From assembly GCF_003315175.1 (NCBI RefSeq), contig NZ_QNRQ01000002.1, positions 62,001-126,000 on the forward strand: a DNA stretch of 64,000 nucleotides. Direction: 5' to 3'. Shown here piece after piece: positions 34,907 through 43,518 of this stretch (positions are counted from its first letter, which is position 1; every line of letters begins with the position of its first letter). The notes under the pieces are model-generated. The model did not search any database and was not told the origin of the DNA. It saw only the letters and a program-made list of their open reading frames with translations. This DNA is from Eoetvoesiella caeni (GTDB lineage Bacteria > Pseudomonadota > Gammaproteobacteria > Burkholderiales > Burkholderiaceae_B). Both the position numbers and the translations under genes were made by a program.

Positions 34907-35961
34907 TCCAACAAACTAAAATTCACCGCAGTCGCCTTTTTTACATTCTGTTTAACCCGCATTCCTATCACTTGCTGATAATACTTAGGTGGTATTCCGA
35001 ATCCCGGCCGGACGCTTCGCACCGCATCCTCAGTAATTACCTCTCCCGCCTTAATATCCCTGACGAAGTACAGAGATCGTCTGAATTGCACATTCCCGAC
35101 CTCGCTGGATTTACGCCCATAATTCACATCCCCTAAAGCTTGCCATGCAGTTTTAGTATCTCGACAGAGCGCTTCAAGTTCTGTAGGCTCTAACGAAAAA
35201 CTATCGTCAGGGCCACCAGCGCCGCGATCAAGAGTAAAGTGCTTCTCAATTATTGCCGCACCTAATGCAACGCTGGCTATCGCTGTGGCATTAGTCAACG
35301 TGTGATCAGACAGCCCAGTCACGAAACCAAAGCGTGCCATCATATCTGAAATTGTGCGCAGATTATAATCAGGAGCTGGCGCAGGATAGCCGCTAACGCA
35401 ATGCAAAAGTGCTAACTCCTGGCAGCCGCCTTCACGCGCCGCCTCAATCGCCTCTTGAATTTCTTCCGCATCTGCCATTCCAGTAGAAATGATCATAGGC
35501 TTGCCTGTACGTGCCACGTACTTAATCAATGGTAAATCAATGGCTTCGAATGAAGCAATTTTATACGCGGGCGCATTCAAGTCTTCCAACAGATCAACTG
35601 CCGTGTTGTCGAATGGAGAACTAAAAATGGTGATGCCCAGCGTGCGGGCGTATTCGAACAGAGGCGCATGCCAATCCCACGGCATATGCGCCTGCGCATA
35701 CAAATCATAAAGCGTACGCCCATCCCATAAGCCACCATGAATACAAAACTCCTCAGAGTTAGAGTCGAGAGTAATGGTATCCGGACGATAGGTCTGCAGC
35801 TTTACCGCTTCAGCGCCCGCGATCTTTGCCGCCTCTATAATTCGAAAAGCCGTCTCGAGGCTGCCATTGTGATTGGCAGAAAGCTCCGCGATAATATAAG
35901 GTGACTCGTCAGTCGCAATACGGCGACCTGCAATAGAAATATATGGATAATTCGTCGACAT
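34903..35961 (-). CDS. pseI: Pseudaminic acid synthase (PseI)
   Basis: A 352-residue enzyme of the NeuB family that condenses 6-deoxy-AltdiNAc with phosphoenolpyruvate to give pseudaminic acid. The TIM barrel shows AELSANHNGSLETA, AVKLQTYRPDTITL, FSSPFDNTAVDLLE, YKIASFE and GLSDHTL. The C-terminal SAF (antifreeze-like) domain begins near RRSLYFVRDIKAGEVIT. IAELSANHNGS is the PseI rather than sialic-acid form. ATG 35961 matches the family; an upstream in-frame codon at 36015 lies in pseH. It is one of eight linked genes of the pathway. Confidence 0.93.
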   Translation of the reverse strand: MSTNYPYISIAGRRIATDESPYIIAELSANHNGSLETAFRIIEAAKIAGAEAVKLQTYRPDTITLDSNSEEFCIHGGLWDGRTLYDLYAQAHMPWDWHAPLFEYARTLGITIFSSPFDNTAVDLLEDLNAPAYKIASFEAIDLPLIKYVARTGKPMIISTGMADAEEIQEAIEAAREGGCQELALLHCVSGYPAPAPDYNLRTISDMMARFGFVTGLSDHTLTNATAIASVALGAAIIEKHFTLDRGAGGPDDSFSLEPTELEALCRDTKTAWQALGDVNYGRKSSEVGNVQFRRSLYFVRDIKAGEVITEDAVRSVRPGFGIPPKYYQQVIGMRVKQNVKKATAVNFSLLE

Positions 35962-35963
35962 AG

Positions 35964-36503
35964 TCAGTTCTCTTCGTGATCCAAGCCCCATTCCTCTACC
36001 AATAAGCCAAAGCAAAGAACGGGATGATAATGAGTGCCGTCAAAATGCTGATCACGTAACACTCCTTCTTGCTGAAAGCCCAGCCTCTGATGAAACTTGA
36101 TCGATCGCTCATTGAAACCAAGAGCTTCGCCACAGACCTTATGCAGCTTCAACTGAGTAAATGCATAGTTCAGTGCAGCGGTACCTAGGCGCACCCCAGT
36201 TCCCTGGGGGCCATGAGGCGAAACATAAAAGCCCCACTCAGCAATGGGCCCGCCGTTGATGCATTGAAAACTCAGGAATCCTAATGGAATATTCTCGCGA
36301 TTACTGTAGATTAACAGATGACACGTGTGATCTTTCGATACACGCCGAAACCACTGGCAATGCTCATCCCAACTGATTTCGTGCTGTGTGTACATATACC
36401 GCCGGATATCAATGTGGTTGCGCCACTCTAAAACCAATTCAAGGTCATTCTCAGTCATTGGCCGAATATGCCCGCGAGTCGATGTATACACGTTCATATA
36501 CAT
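35964..36503 (-). CDS. pseH: UDP-4-amino-4,6-dideoxy-AltNAc N-acetyltransferase (PseH)
   Basis: A 179-residue GNAT-family acetyltransferase that acetylates the 4-amino group of the PseC product. IRPMTENDLELVLEWRNH is the typical PseH opening, IPLGFLSFQCI and WGFYVSPHGPQGTGVRLGTAAL hold the acetyl-CoA site, and HKVCGEALGFNERSIKFHQRLGFQQEG closes the fold. It lies 2 bp before pseI and shares one base with pseG (TAATG), a tight operon. Confidence 0.9.
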   Translation of the reverse strand: MYMNVYTSTRGHIRPMTENDLELVLEWRNHIDIRRYMYTQHEISWDEHCQWFRRVSKDHTCHLLIYSNRENIPLGFLSFQCINGGPIAEWGFYVSPHGPQGTGVRLGTAALNYAFTQLKLHKVCGEALGFNERSIKFHQRLGFQQEGVLRDQHFDGTHYHPVLCFGLLVEEWGLDHEEN

Positions 36504-37609
36504 TAGTATCCCATATGGTTCAAAACTTTTTGCACACCTCTACCATCCGTAATGCGCGCGGCGGCATGACTCATATCAGAAAGCGCTGCTGGGCACATAC
36601 GGTATCGGTTAATCAAAGCAGGCAAGATCACAGGAAGCGCAGCCAAATTACTTACTACATCTACAGCTAGTTCAGCTTTTAATACCTGCGCAATATGGCG
36701 CTGATTATCCGCCAATACCACGATAATGCTCGGCAGCCCTAAACAGCAGCGCTCCCATGAGGTGGCTCCAGCGGCACCAATCGCCAAATCAGCGGTTGCC
36801 ATTAGCGTTGCCATATCGCTCACATTAGTCAGCACCGATGTTTTACAACGAAGGGTTGTTGCTATCTGCATCACCTCTGTCAACCATGGAGCGTGAGGAC
36901 CCATTATCACGGTAATTTCAATGTCTTCCGCTAGATCACAGCCCTTCAACGTTTTCAGAACTAGTCCAGTAACATTGTCTTTGTCCACTCCGCCCATAGC
37001 AACCAACAAGCGCCTGACCTGCGGCGACACTCGCCGACTAATACTATACCGTCGCATGGTCGCAAACTCAGGGCGCAATAAAGCGTACTGCGCTCCTAAT
37101 AGCAATGTACACCGTGCGGATACCCATGGCGCATAGCTGGTGCTTTGTCGACCAAAAGTTTGATCCAAGAGTAGGTCACATCTATGGGGACGATCTGCCA
37201 GATCATCAATTACCATCAATTGTCGATAATGCGCCGCCAGCGCACCCTCCCAATTTGCCTCAATGCCATAATGATCAACTACCAGCCAGTCCATTACCGT
37301 TAGTGATGCCAAAGCGACCGCTGTTTGTTCTGCATCTTGTTCCCAATCACTCCCTAACCACAAAGCATAGCCACGTAACTGACACTTTAATGTTTGGGTT
37401 GTTGGCACCGTGTTTGGACATTTATGTTCAATTGGGAGCAATTTATGCCCACGCTGAATGATTAAATTAAATAAATGGCCAGGATGCCGCTTGGATATAA
37501 AGTAACAGGCAACTCCTTTCGCCGTTAACGCATCTGCCAGTGTCAGGCAGCGCATAACATGACCAGTGCCTATTTGCAGCGATGCATCAACCCGGAAGGC
37601 GACATTCAT
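36503..37609 (-). CDS. pseG: UDP-2,4-diacetamido-2,4,6-trideoxy-beta-L-altropyranose hydrolase (PseG)
   Basis: A 368-residue GT-B-like hydrolase that removes UDP from the diacetamido sugar. FRVDASLQIGTGHVMRCLTLADAL holds the catalytic histidine region (GTGHVMR), followed by VVDHYGIEANWE, VIDDLADRPHRCDLLLDQTFG, LLVAMGGVDKDN and AIGAAGATSWERCCLGLPSI, where the Glu and Ser/Thr bind UDP. It follows the fused cytidylyltransferase-aminotransferase gene by eight bases. Confidence 0.93.
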   Translation of the reverse strand: MNVAFRVDASLQIGTGHVMRCLTLADALTAKGVACYFISKRHPGHLFNLIIQRGHKLLPIEHKCPNTVPTTQTLKCQLRGYALWLGSDWEQDAEQTAVALASLTVMDWLVVDHYGIEANWEGALAAHYRQLMVIDDLADRPHRCDLLLDQTFGRQSTSYAPWVSARCTLLLGAQYALLRPEFATMRRYSISRRVSPQVRRLLVAMGGVDKDNVTGLVLKTLKGCDLAEDIEITVIMGPHAPWLTEVMQIATTLRCKTSVLTNVSDMATLMATADLAIGAAGATSWERCCLGLPSIIVVLADNQRHIAQVLKAELAVDVVSNLAALPVILPALINRYRMCPAALSDMSHAAARITDGRGVQKVLNHMGY

Positions 37610-37617
37610 TTTACGTG

Positions 37618-39645
37618 TTAATTCAAACGCTTAAACCCACCGTGACATACTGGCCCTTTAAGCAACCCCATAACATCGCGTCCATCCTCACACTCCTTAA
37701 TGAGTCCAAAGACAGAGCCCAAGGCCTCAAAATAACCTGAAATAATTTCGGGTGTATGCTCGGTACAAACATATACACTGTTGCCCGCCAGATAACCTTT
37801 GCTTAACATTTCCTGAGTTATTAACGTCTTATAAGCCAGAGAATTCGCACTGGCAAACGTATAGCCCGTCAATGCAGGTAATCCCCAGTGTTCAATCTTC
37901 AAATCGTGCTTATCCGCAAGATCCTGCCAACGTTGACGAATATCCAAACCGGTCCTAGTGACTTTCTCCCAAGACCGAGTCCGCTCCATAACTTCTAACG
38001 TTTTCAACGCTGCCGACGGGCCAATCCGTTCAGTCCAGAACGTGCTGCTAATAAAGGTGGTTTGCGCCGCCTCCATAATTTCCCGACGTCCAATAATAGC
38101 GGTAATTGCGTAGCCATTTCCTAAGGCCTTGCCAAACATAGCCATATCGGGCTCAACGCCATACATCTTGTGTAGCCCACCAAAAGTTTGCCGGAAACCC
38201 GATGTACATTCGTCAAAGATTAAAACTATGCCGCGCTTAGTAGCCAGCTCACGCACCCTATGTAGAAAATTGTCTTCTGGGCCGTGGTTTCGCGAAACCT
38301 CCATCTTGATAATACCTATGTCGTGGGTATCTACCAAGTTTTCCAATTCAGCATAATTGTTATAATTAAAAGGGAATACAGTTCCCCTTAGATGCTGTGG
38401 GACACCTTTGGGCTCAAGGCCAGGAAGTAAATGCCCGGCCAAGGTTTCATCGTTTCCAAGGTTTGCAGACAAGTACCAATCATGCCACCCGTGATATCCG
38501 CAAACAGCCACATTGTCCCTGCCAACGGCTGCTCGTGCTATACGAATTCCAACGGCGTTCGCCTCTCCGCCAGCACGTGCGAAACGCACCATATCGGCCC
38601 ACGGGTGTAGCTCGATCAGTTTTTCGGCAAGCCAGACTTCCTCAGGGCAATTAAAGGTGGACATATTGCCGGCAGTCACTGTTGCACGTACAGCCTCATC
38701 TACTTCGGCGTTTCCATACCCCAATAGATTAGTGCCAACTCCCATTATGCTCATGTCAATGTATGCATTACCGTCCATATCCCAAACTTTGCAGCCTTTA
38801 GCCTTGCTGAAATATGCCGGCCATCGCTCAGGCAAGAACATTTCCGCCCGCTTGGACAGCAGCATGTTTCCACCAGGAATAATTTGTTTAGCACGCTTCC
38901 AAAGTTTTTGACCTGTAGCCATAGTGGCACCTTCATTACGGATTAAGTGTTGATTAGCGGCAAACATATCCGGTTTGCCGAGTTGGAGCTCCAGCACCTG
39001 ACGCCAAGTAAAATACTTGGATGGCGAAAAGTGTTCAAAAACTTGCTTGATTACTTCAAAATCTGCGGCCTCGTCAACAGTCCAACGCAGATTGGAAAAA
39101 TCCTCTGTATTCACCATAGACCCCTGTCGAAATAAGGCGGGCCTACGGAGGTAAGGTGTTACGTGCTCTCGATCAAACGCATCGGATGCATCACGCCACG
39201 CTTTTTCCAGTGCATCAAATCGCATCACCTCTATATCAAGGCCATCCGGAAAAGTTGGCGGAGCCACGTTACTAAAATAATCGACGTTTAAAACTTTAAA
39301 TTCGCGCACAGCCTCGTCAACTAATGTTGAGTCAACCAAAGGGCAATCACCTGTTATACGAACTATCGCATCTGCTTTCGCGGCATTAGCAGCGGCATAA
39401 AAACGGTCAAGCACATCGTTTTCGCTACCTGCGAAACAGAAATAACCCAACCCACTGACAAAATCCGATAAATACTGATTCTTTTTACCCTCCGCGGTTG
39501 CCACAATTATTTGATCCAATTCGACAGACTTGGCCAATCGTGCAAGCAACAACTCGATCATGGGCACACCGTCAATAGGTTTCATTACCTTATTTGGTAG
39601 GCGAGTCGACCCCATTCGGGCTTGAATAATAGCGACAACTCTCAT
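37618..39645 (-). CDS. Fusion: SpsF-type cytidylyltransferase + class III (GSA-type) aminotransferase
   Basis: A 675-residue two-domain protein. Residues 1-236 are an SpsF/COG1861-type nucleotidyltransferase (IIQARMGSTRLPNKVM, VRITGDCPLVDS, FPDGLDIEVM, REHVTPYLR), which would activate the nonulosonic acid with CMP in place of PseF. From about 250 on is a PLP aminotransferase of the glutamate-1-semialdehyde aminomutase class: FARAGGEANAVGIRIAR, FDECTSGFRQTFGG (Asp478) and FGKALGNGYAITA (Lys506, Schiff base). The ATG at 39645 overlaps the aldo/keto reductase stop (ATGA). No aminotransferase of this class is needed in the standard pathway, so an extra amination is implied. Confidence 0.9.
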   Translation of the reverse strand: MRVVAIIQARMGSTRLPNKVMKPIDGVPMIELLLARLAKSVELDQIIVATAEGKKNQYLSDFVSGLGYFCFAGSENDVLDRFYAAANAAKADAIVRITGDCPLVDSTLVDEAVREFKVLNVDYFSNVAPPTFPDGLDIEVMRFDALEKAWRDASDAFDREHVTPYLRRPALFRQGSMVNTEDFSNLRWTVDEAADFEVIKQVFEHFSPSKYFTWRQVLELQLGKPDMFAANQHLIRNEGATMATGQKLWKRAKQIIPGGNMLLSKRAEMFLPERWPAYFSKAKGCKVWDMDGNAYIDMSIMGVGTNLLGYGNAEVDEAVRATVTAGNMSTFNCPEEVWLAEKLIELHPWADMVRFARAGGEANAVGIRIARAAVGRDNVAVCGYHGWHDWYLSANLGNDETLAGHLLPGLEPKGVPQHLRGTVFPFNYNNYAELENLVDTHDIGIIKMEVSRNHGPEDNFLHRVRELATKRGIVLIFDECTSGFRQTFGGLHKMYGVEPDMAMFGKALGNGYAITAIIGRREIMEAAQTTFISSTFWTERIGPSAALKTLEVMERTRSWEKVTRTGLDIRQRWQDLADKHDLKIEHWGLPALTGYTFASANSLAYKTLITQEMLSKGYLAGNSVYVCTEHTPEIISGYFEALGSVFGLIKECEDGRDVMGLLKGPVCHGGFKRLN

Positions 39646-40514
39646 AGCTGATTCCAACTTGCTGGATTGATCAAAGCGCCATCAATGGGGTGCGGCCATT
39701 CCGGCAAGCTGGGTAATTGGCCAACGGAAGCAGCAAGGATTTCACGAAACTGTGACACACTGTCCACTCCGACAACGACTTTATCCACTTCGGTAATGTT
39801 CAGCACGTAACGCAAACTAGCTTGTAATGGGGACAGTTCTGTTGCTGTCAACCAGCGCTCCCATTCGTCCCACAACGATTGCCACCGTGCAAACTTCCAA
39901 GGACGTTGATCTGGAGGCATTAATAACAGCCCCTGTAAAAAAGCCGACCTGACATGTAATTCTACGCCTCGCAACCTCAAGCGCCGACTCCAACCGCTTT
40001 TAATAATTCGTTGATCCAAGATATTTAATGGAGCTTGGACTAAATCGAAATCCATCGTTTTCAATAACTCATCCAAGTCTTCCGGGCTATAAATTGAAAT
40101 TCCTATTTTTTTTGTGTAGCCCCGGACCTTGAGGGCTTGGAGTGCGCTGAACAGCTCCTTCCCTTTTTCTTCCAACAATTGACCTGGGCGATGCAATAGC
40201 ACCGCATAAAGCTGTCGACTACCTAAGCGCAACAACGACCCTTCAATTTGCTCATGCACCCAGCCTGTAACGTCAATGCACGCATCCGGCACCTCGGGCA
40301 GTTTGGTAATAATTTGCCAATCCGCGCTTCCAATTTCCCCAAGCAGGGTCTCGCTATCGCCGTATGCAATAGCAGTGTCCAATGTATTAATGCCAGAAGA
40401 TCTGGCTTCGCGCAAGATAGCTTGCGCCTCGGAGAATCCGACTTTACCAGCTCTATTAGCCACACCATACGCAAGCCCAAACTGAACTGTACCAAGCGCC
40501 AACCGACTATTCAT
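39642..40514 (-). CDS. Aldo/keto reductase
   Basis: A 290-residue NAD(P)H-dependent reductase of the AKR superfamily. LGTVQFGLAYG and NTLDTAIAYGDSETLLGEIG show the catalytic Asp and Tyr, ITKLPE has the lysine, and AVLLHRP supplies the histidine, giving the full Asp-Tyr-Lys-His tetrad. It is sandwiched between the methyltransferase gene (8-bp overlap) and the SpsF-aminotransferase fusion (4-bp overlap). That tight linkage suggests it reduces a keto intermediate of the same sugar. Confidence 0.9.
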   Translation of the reverse strand: MNSRLALGTVQFGLAYGVANRAGKVGFSEAQAILREARSSGINTLDTAIAYGDSETLLGEIGSADWQIITKLPEVPDACIDVTGWVHEQIEGSLLRLGSRQLYAVLLHRPGQLLEEKGKELFSALQALKVRGYTKKIGISIYSPEDLDELLKTMDFDLVQAPLNILDQRIIKSGWSRRLRLRGVELHVRSAFLQGLLLMPPDQRPWKFARWQSLWDEWERWLTATELSPLQASLRYVLNITEVDKVVVGVDSVSQFREILAASVGQLPSLPEWPHPIDGALINPASWNQL

Positions 40515-41169
40515 TTGACGTCGTCACCTTACGCAACAACGATATAGCGACCCACTCTTGCGGATCATCAATAAGATCACCTAAGCTATGCGAAGTTAAT
40601 TTGTGCTCGTAGCACGTATAAGCAGGATGCCAATCGAAAATAGTTCGATAATCCATCTTGTATGAATACATTCCGGATTTGTGATGATATTCCCGCTTCA
40701 TCGGCGTGCTCGAAAAAAAGTCATTAATAATGACCCAAGCCTTCGGCTTAAGTACTCGATCAGCTTCGCACGCGATTCGAAACAGATCTTGCCTATCACA
40801 CAAATAAAGACAAAATCCAAATACCACAATATCAAAAGAAGCTGTCTCAAATGGTAGGGTGTCCGCGGTACCTCGTTGAGCTTTAACTCCACGGCTGCAT
40901 GCTTGCTCCACCGCCTTGGCTGACGGCTCTATGCCATATACCTCAATATTAAAATTTTTTGCCAGCCACTCAAGACGCCTTCCTTCCCCACAACCAATCT
41001 CTAAAAGCTTGATGGGTCCGCCACCGTGGAGTGATACACGTGAGACTATTCTTGCCACAATCCGAGCGACAAGGTCGTCATTAGCAAAGTCTCTTTCCAA
41101 GCATGCTTGGTGATTTCGCTCAAACCAGGCGTCTGCCTCGGATGCTAGAAAAATGTCTTTTTGCTGCAC
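40507..41169 (-). CDS. Pseudaminic-acid-locus SAM-dependent methyltransferase
   Basis: A class I methyltransferase of the kind repeatedly found in pseudaminic-acid operons. DIFLASEADAWFERN near the start and LLEIGCGEGRRLEWLAKNF (motif I), VYGIEPS, ADTLPFETASFDIVVFGFCLYLCDR and VLKPKAWVIINDFF follow the family pattern. I place the start at GTG 41169, just before the conserved QKDIFLASEADAWF region. An in-frame ATG at 41253 would overlap pseC by 23 bp and lacks a ribosome-binding site. The methyl acceptor is unknown. Confidence 0.82.
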   Translation of the reverse strand: MQQKDIFLASEADAWFERNHQACLERDFANDDLVARIVARIVSRVSLHGGGPIKLLEIGCGEGRRLEWLAKNFNIEVYGIEPSAKAVEQACSRGVKAQRGTADTLPFETASFDIVVFGFCLYLCDRQDLFRIACEADRVLKPKAWVIINDFFSSTPMKREYHHKSGMYSYKMDYRTIFDWHPAYTCYEHKLTSHSLGDLIDDPQEWVAISLLRKVTTSNE

Positions 41170-41230
41170 GTTAATATCCGTAAAAAACACAACAAGCTCA
41201 TAACAACACTTTATTGCAAAACGATTTTGT

Positions 41231-42385
41231 CTACGCCAAATCCCGCAGAACATTGACTACGACATCTTGTTGTAATGCTGTCAAGGTGGCATACATTGGC
41301 AAACTAATCGCCTCGGCATAGTATCGCTCGGCCTCTGGAAATTGCCCCTCCTTAAACCCTAGATGTTTATAGTAAGGCTGGGTATGCACTGGTATGTAAT
41401 GCAAATTCACACCTATACCATGCCCACGAAGGCTTTCAAAAATTTGGCGATGGCTGCGTTTAAACGCATCCAAGTGCAAGCGTATTACATATAAATGTAA
41501 ACCTGAATAACCATCGGGATGTTGCCAGGGAGTCGTTAAAGGCAGGTCTGCCAGCAACTCATCATAGCGATGTGCTAGCTCATGCCGCGTGGAAACATAC
41601 TGATCTAAACGGTTTAACTGGCTTAACCCCAAAGCACCTTGAAGCTCAGTCATCCGATAGTTATAACCAAGATCTACCTGTTGATAATACCAGGGGCCGT
41701 CTGACTCTTGAGTCATTAAATCTGGGTTTCTTGTAACTCCATGGCTACGCAATAAATCCATACGCTGCGCGAGCTGCGCATTATTAGTCAAAGCCATCCC
41801 CCCCTCAGCGGAGGTAATAATTTTAACCGGGTGAAAACTAAAAACGGTCACATCGCTATAACGGCCACTACCTATAGGCTCGCCCTTATATTTACCGCCG
41901 ATTGCGTGCGATGCATCTTCGATAATGCTAAAACCGAATCGTTGGCTCAAAGCAAAAATGGCTTCCATATCACACGGTTGACCACATAAATGCACTGGCA
42001 CCACCACTTTTGGCAGACGTCCTTGCTGCTCGGCCAAAAGTAGCTTTCGTTCTAACGCAACGGGACACAAGTTATAGGTTATAGGATCGATATCAACAAA
42101 ATCGACCTGTGCCCCACAATACAAAGCGCAGTTAGCAGATGCAACAAAAGTAATGGGCGTTGTCCATAAAGTATCGCCATGGCCCAACCCTAACGCCATA
42201 CAAGCAATATGCAGCGCAGACGTTGCGCTGTTCACCGCCACCGCATATCTAGCGCCACAATATGCGGCTACCGCATCTTCAAAAAGAGGAACCTGCGGGC
42301 CTTGCGTCAAAAAATCTGACTGCAACACCGCTACAACAGCATCAATGTCTGTCTGCGTGATCTCTTGCCGACCGTAGGGAATCAT
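41231..42385 (-). CDS. pseC: UDP-4-amino-4,6-dideoxy-N-acetyl-beta-L-altrosamine transaminase (PseC)
   Basis: A 384-residue DegT-family PLP aminotransferase acting on the PseB product. IPYGRQEITQTDIDAVVAVLQSDFLTQGPQVPLFE is a PseC-like start (first 35 residues), NSATSALHIACMALGLGHGD binds PLP phosphate, IIEDASHAIGG carries the Asp and FSFHPVKIITSAEGG carries the Schiff-base lysine. It overlaps pseB by 4 bp. Compared with the DegT enzyme at 25700 it belongs to the pseudaminic branch by neighbourhood and sequence. Confidence 0.93.
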   Translation of the reverse strand: MIPYGRQEITQTDIDAVVAVLQSDFLTQGPQVPLFEDAVAAYCGARYAVAVNSATSALHIACMALGLGHGDTLWTTPITFVASANCALYCGAQVDFVDIDPITYNLCPVALERKLLLAEQQGRLPKVVVPVHLCGQPCDMEAIFALSQRFGFSIIEDASHAIGGKYKGEPIGSGRYSDVTVFSFHPVKIITSAEGGMALTNNAQLAQRMDLLRSHGVTRNPDLMTQESDGPWYYQQVDLGYNYRMTELQGALGLSQLNRLDQYVSTRHELAHRYDELLADLPLTTPWQHPDGYSGLHLYVIRLHLDAFKRSHRQIFESLRGHGIGVNLHYIPVHTQPYYKHLGFKEGQFPEAERYYAEAISLPMYATLTALQQDVVVNVLRDLA

Positions 42386-43398
42386 GCTGCACTTATTTCC
42401 GGATTAAGGACATGTTCTGCAATAAGCTCACGCAACTGATCAACAGTCAAAAAATCGGTATTACTGCCACTATCATAAGCATAACCTGGTGCAACCGGGT
42501 GTCCGCCACAACTTGCGCAATAACTTTCCGCAGAATGCTGGCCGGCAGACGGCAATATTGCAAAATACTTGCCTAAATCGACTGTATTGAAGCTATCGCT
42601 CGCCGTAATCATTTCTTCATGTATTTTCTCGCCAGGGCGAATACCAACGATCGGGTGGTCACAGTCTGGACCGATTGCCTGCGCAATATCGGTAATTCGA
42701 TAGCTCGGAATTTTGGGAACAAAGATTTCTCCTCCTTGTGCATGCTGTAACGCCCATAACACCATCTCAACGCCATCTTGAAGGCTGATATTGAAGCGTG
42801 TCATCGCTGGGTCTGTAATAGGCAATGCCCCAGTTTGTCGGCGCTGTAAGAAAAATGGTATGACAGATCCGCGGCTACCCATGACATTGCCATAACGCAC
42901 TACACTAAATCGTAAATCGCGCTTGCCTTTAACATTATTAGCAGCGGTAAACAACTTGTCTGAGCAGAGCTTGGTAGCGCCATATAAATTAATCGGCGCC
43001 GCCGCCTTGTCAGTAGACAAAGCAACGACTTTTTTAACTTCCGTATCGAAACAGGCCTCGATAACGTTTTGCGCTCCGAGCACATTCGTCTTTATACACT
43101 CGAAAGGATTATATTCGGCAGCAGGCACCTGCTTTAGAGCAGCGGCATGTATGACAATGTCTACGCCTTCCATTGCTCTACGTACACGGTCAGCGTCACG
43201 AACATCACCGATAAAATAGCGTAATGCCGGATATTCCGCATCCGAAAATTGTTGCGCCATCTCGAATTGCTTAAGCTCATCGCGACTAAAAATCACCAAG
43301 CGTTTAACATCGGGATAACGCTTCAAAATTGTTTTGACAAAGGCCTTACCAAAAGAACCAGTGCCACCCGTTATAAGTATAGATTTATTATTCAACAT
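42382..43398 (-). CDS. pseB: UDP-N-acetylglucosamine 4,6-dehydratase, inverting (PseB)
   Basis: A 338-residue soluble SDR enzyme that makes UDP-2-acetamido-2,6-dideoxy-L-arabino-hexos-4-ulose, the first step of pseudaminic acid synthesis. SILITGGTGSFGKAF binds NADP, VIHAAALKQVPAAEYNPFE and STDKAAAPINLYGATKLCSDKL hold the catalytic residues and GSRGSVIPFF follows. ATG 43398 is the start; upstream in-frame 43425 is unlikely. The C-terminal tail has CASCGG, an unusual Cys pair. Two copies of a 12-bp palindrome lie just upstream and probably mark the promoter of the pse operon. Confidence 0.94.
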   Translation of the reverse strand: MLNNKSILITGGTGSFGKAFVKTILKRYPDVKRLVIFSRDELKQFEMAQQFSDAEYPALRYFIGDVRDADRVRRAMEGVDIVIHAAALKQVPAAEYNPFECIKTNVLGAQNVIEACFDTEVKKVVALSTDKAAAPINLYGATKLCSDKLFTAANNVKGKRDLRFSVVRYGNVMGSRGSVIPFFLQRRQTGALPITDPAMTRFNISLQDGVEMVLWALQHAQGGEIFVPKIPSYRITDIAQAIGPDCDHPIVGIRPGEKIHEEMITASDSFNTVDLGKYFAILPSAGQHSAESYCASCGGHPVAPGYAYDSGSNTDFLTVDQLRELIAEHVLNPEISAA

Positions 43399-43425
43399 AA
43401 GTTGAGCCCTAACAATTACGCACAA

Positions 43426-43500
43426 ATGGCTTATAAGCCGCTGATTTATACATACAGTTTAAAAGATGGCTTATAAGCCGGCGATTTATACATACAGTTT
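43426..43500. repeat. Tandem 40-bp direct repeat, each copy with a perfect 12-bp palindrome
   Basis: Two copies of a 35-bp sequence lie at 43426-43460 and 43466-43500, period 40 bp, differing at two bases. Each contains ggcttataagcc, a perfect palindrome (43428-43439 and 43468-43479). The array sits between the UXS gene and pseB, 28 bp upstream of the pseB start on the minus strand. The 40-bp spacing is close to four helical turns. It may be a pair of operators or a duplicated promoter. Confidence 0.75.
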
Positions 43501-43518
43501 GAACCTTATAAGATGACG

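Noticed and set aside
43228-43425. A rightward open frame across the pseB start and the twin palindromes
   Set aside because: It is antisense to pseB, has no ribosome-binding site and no family resemblance; a shadow of the real gene.
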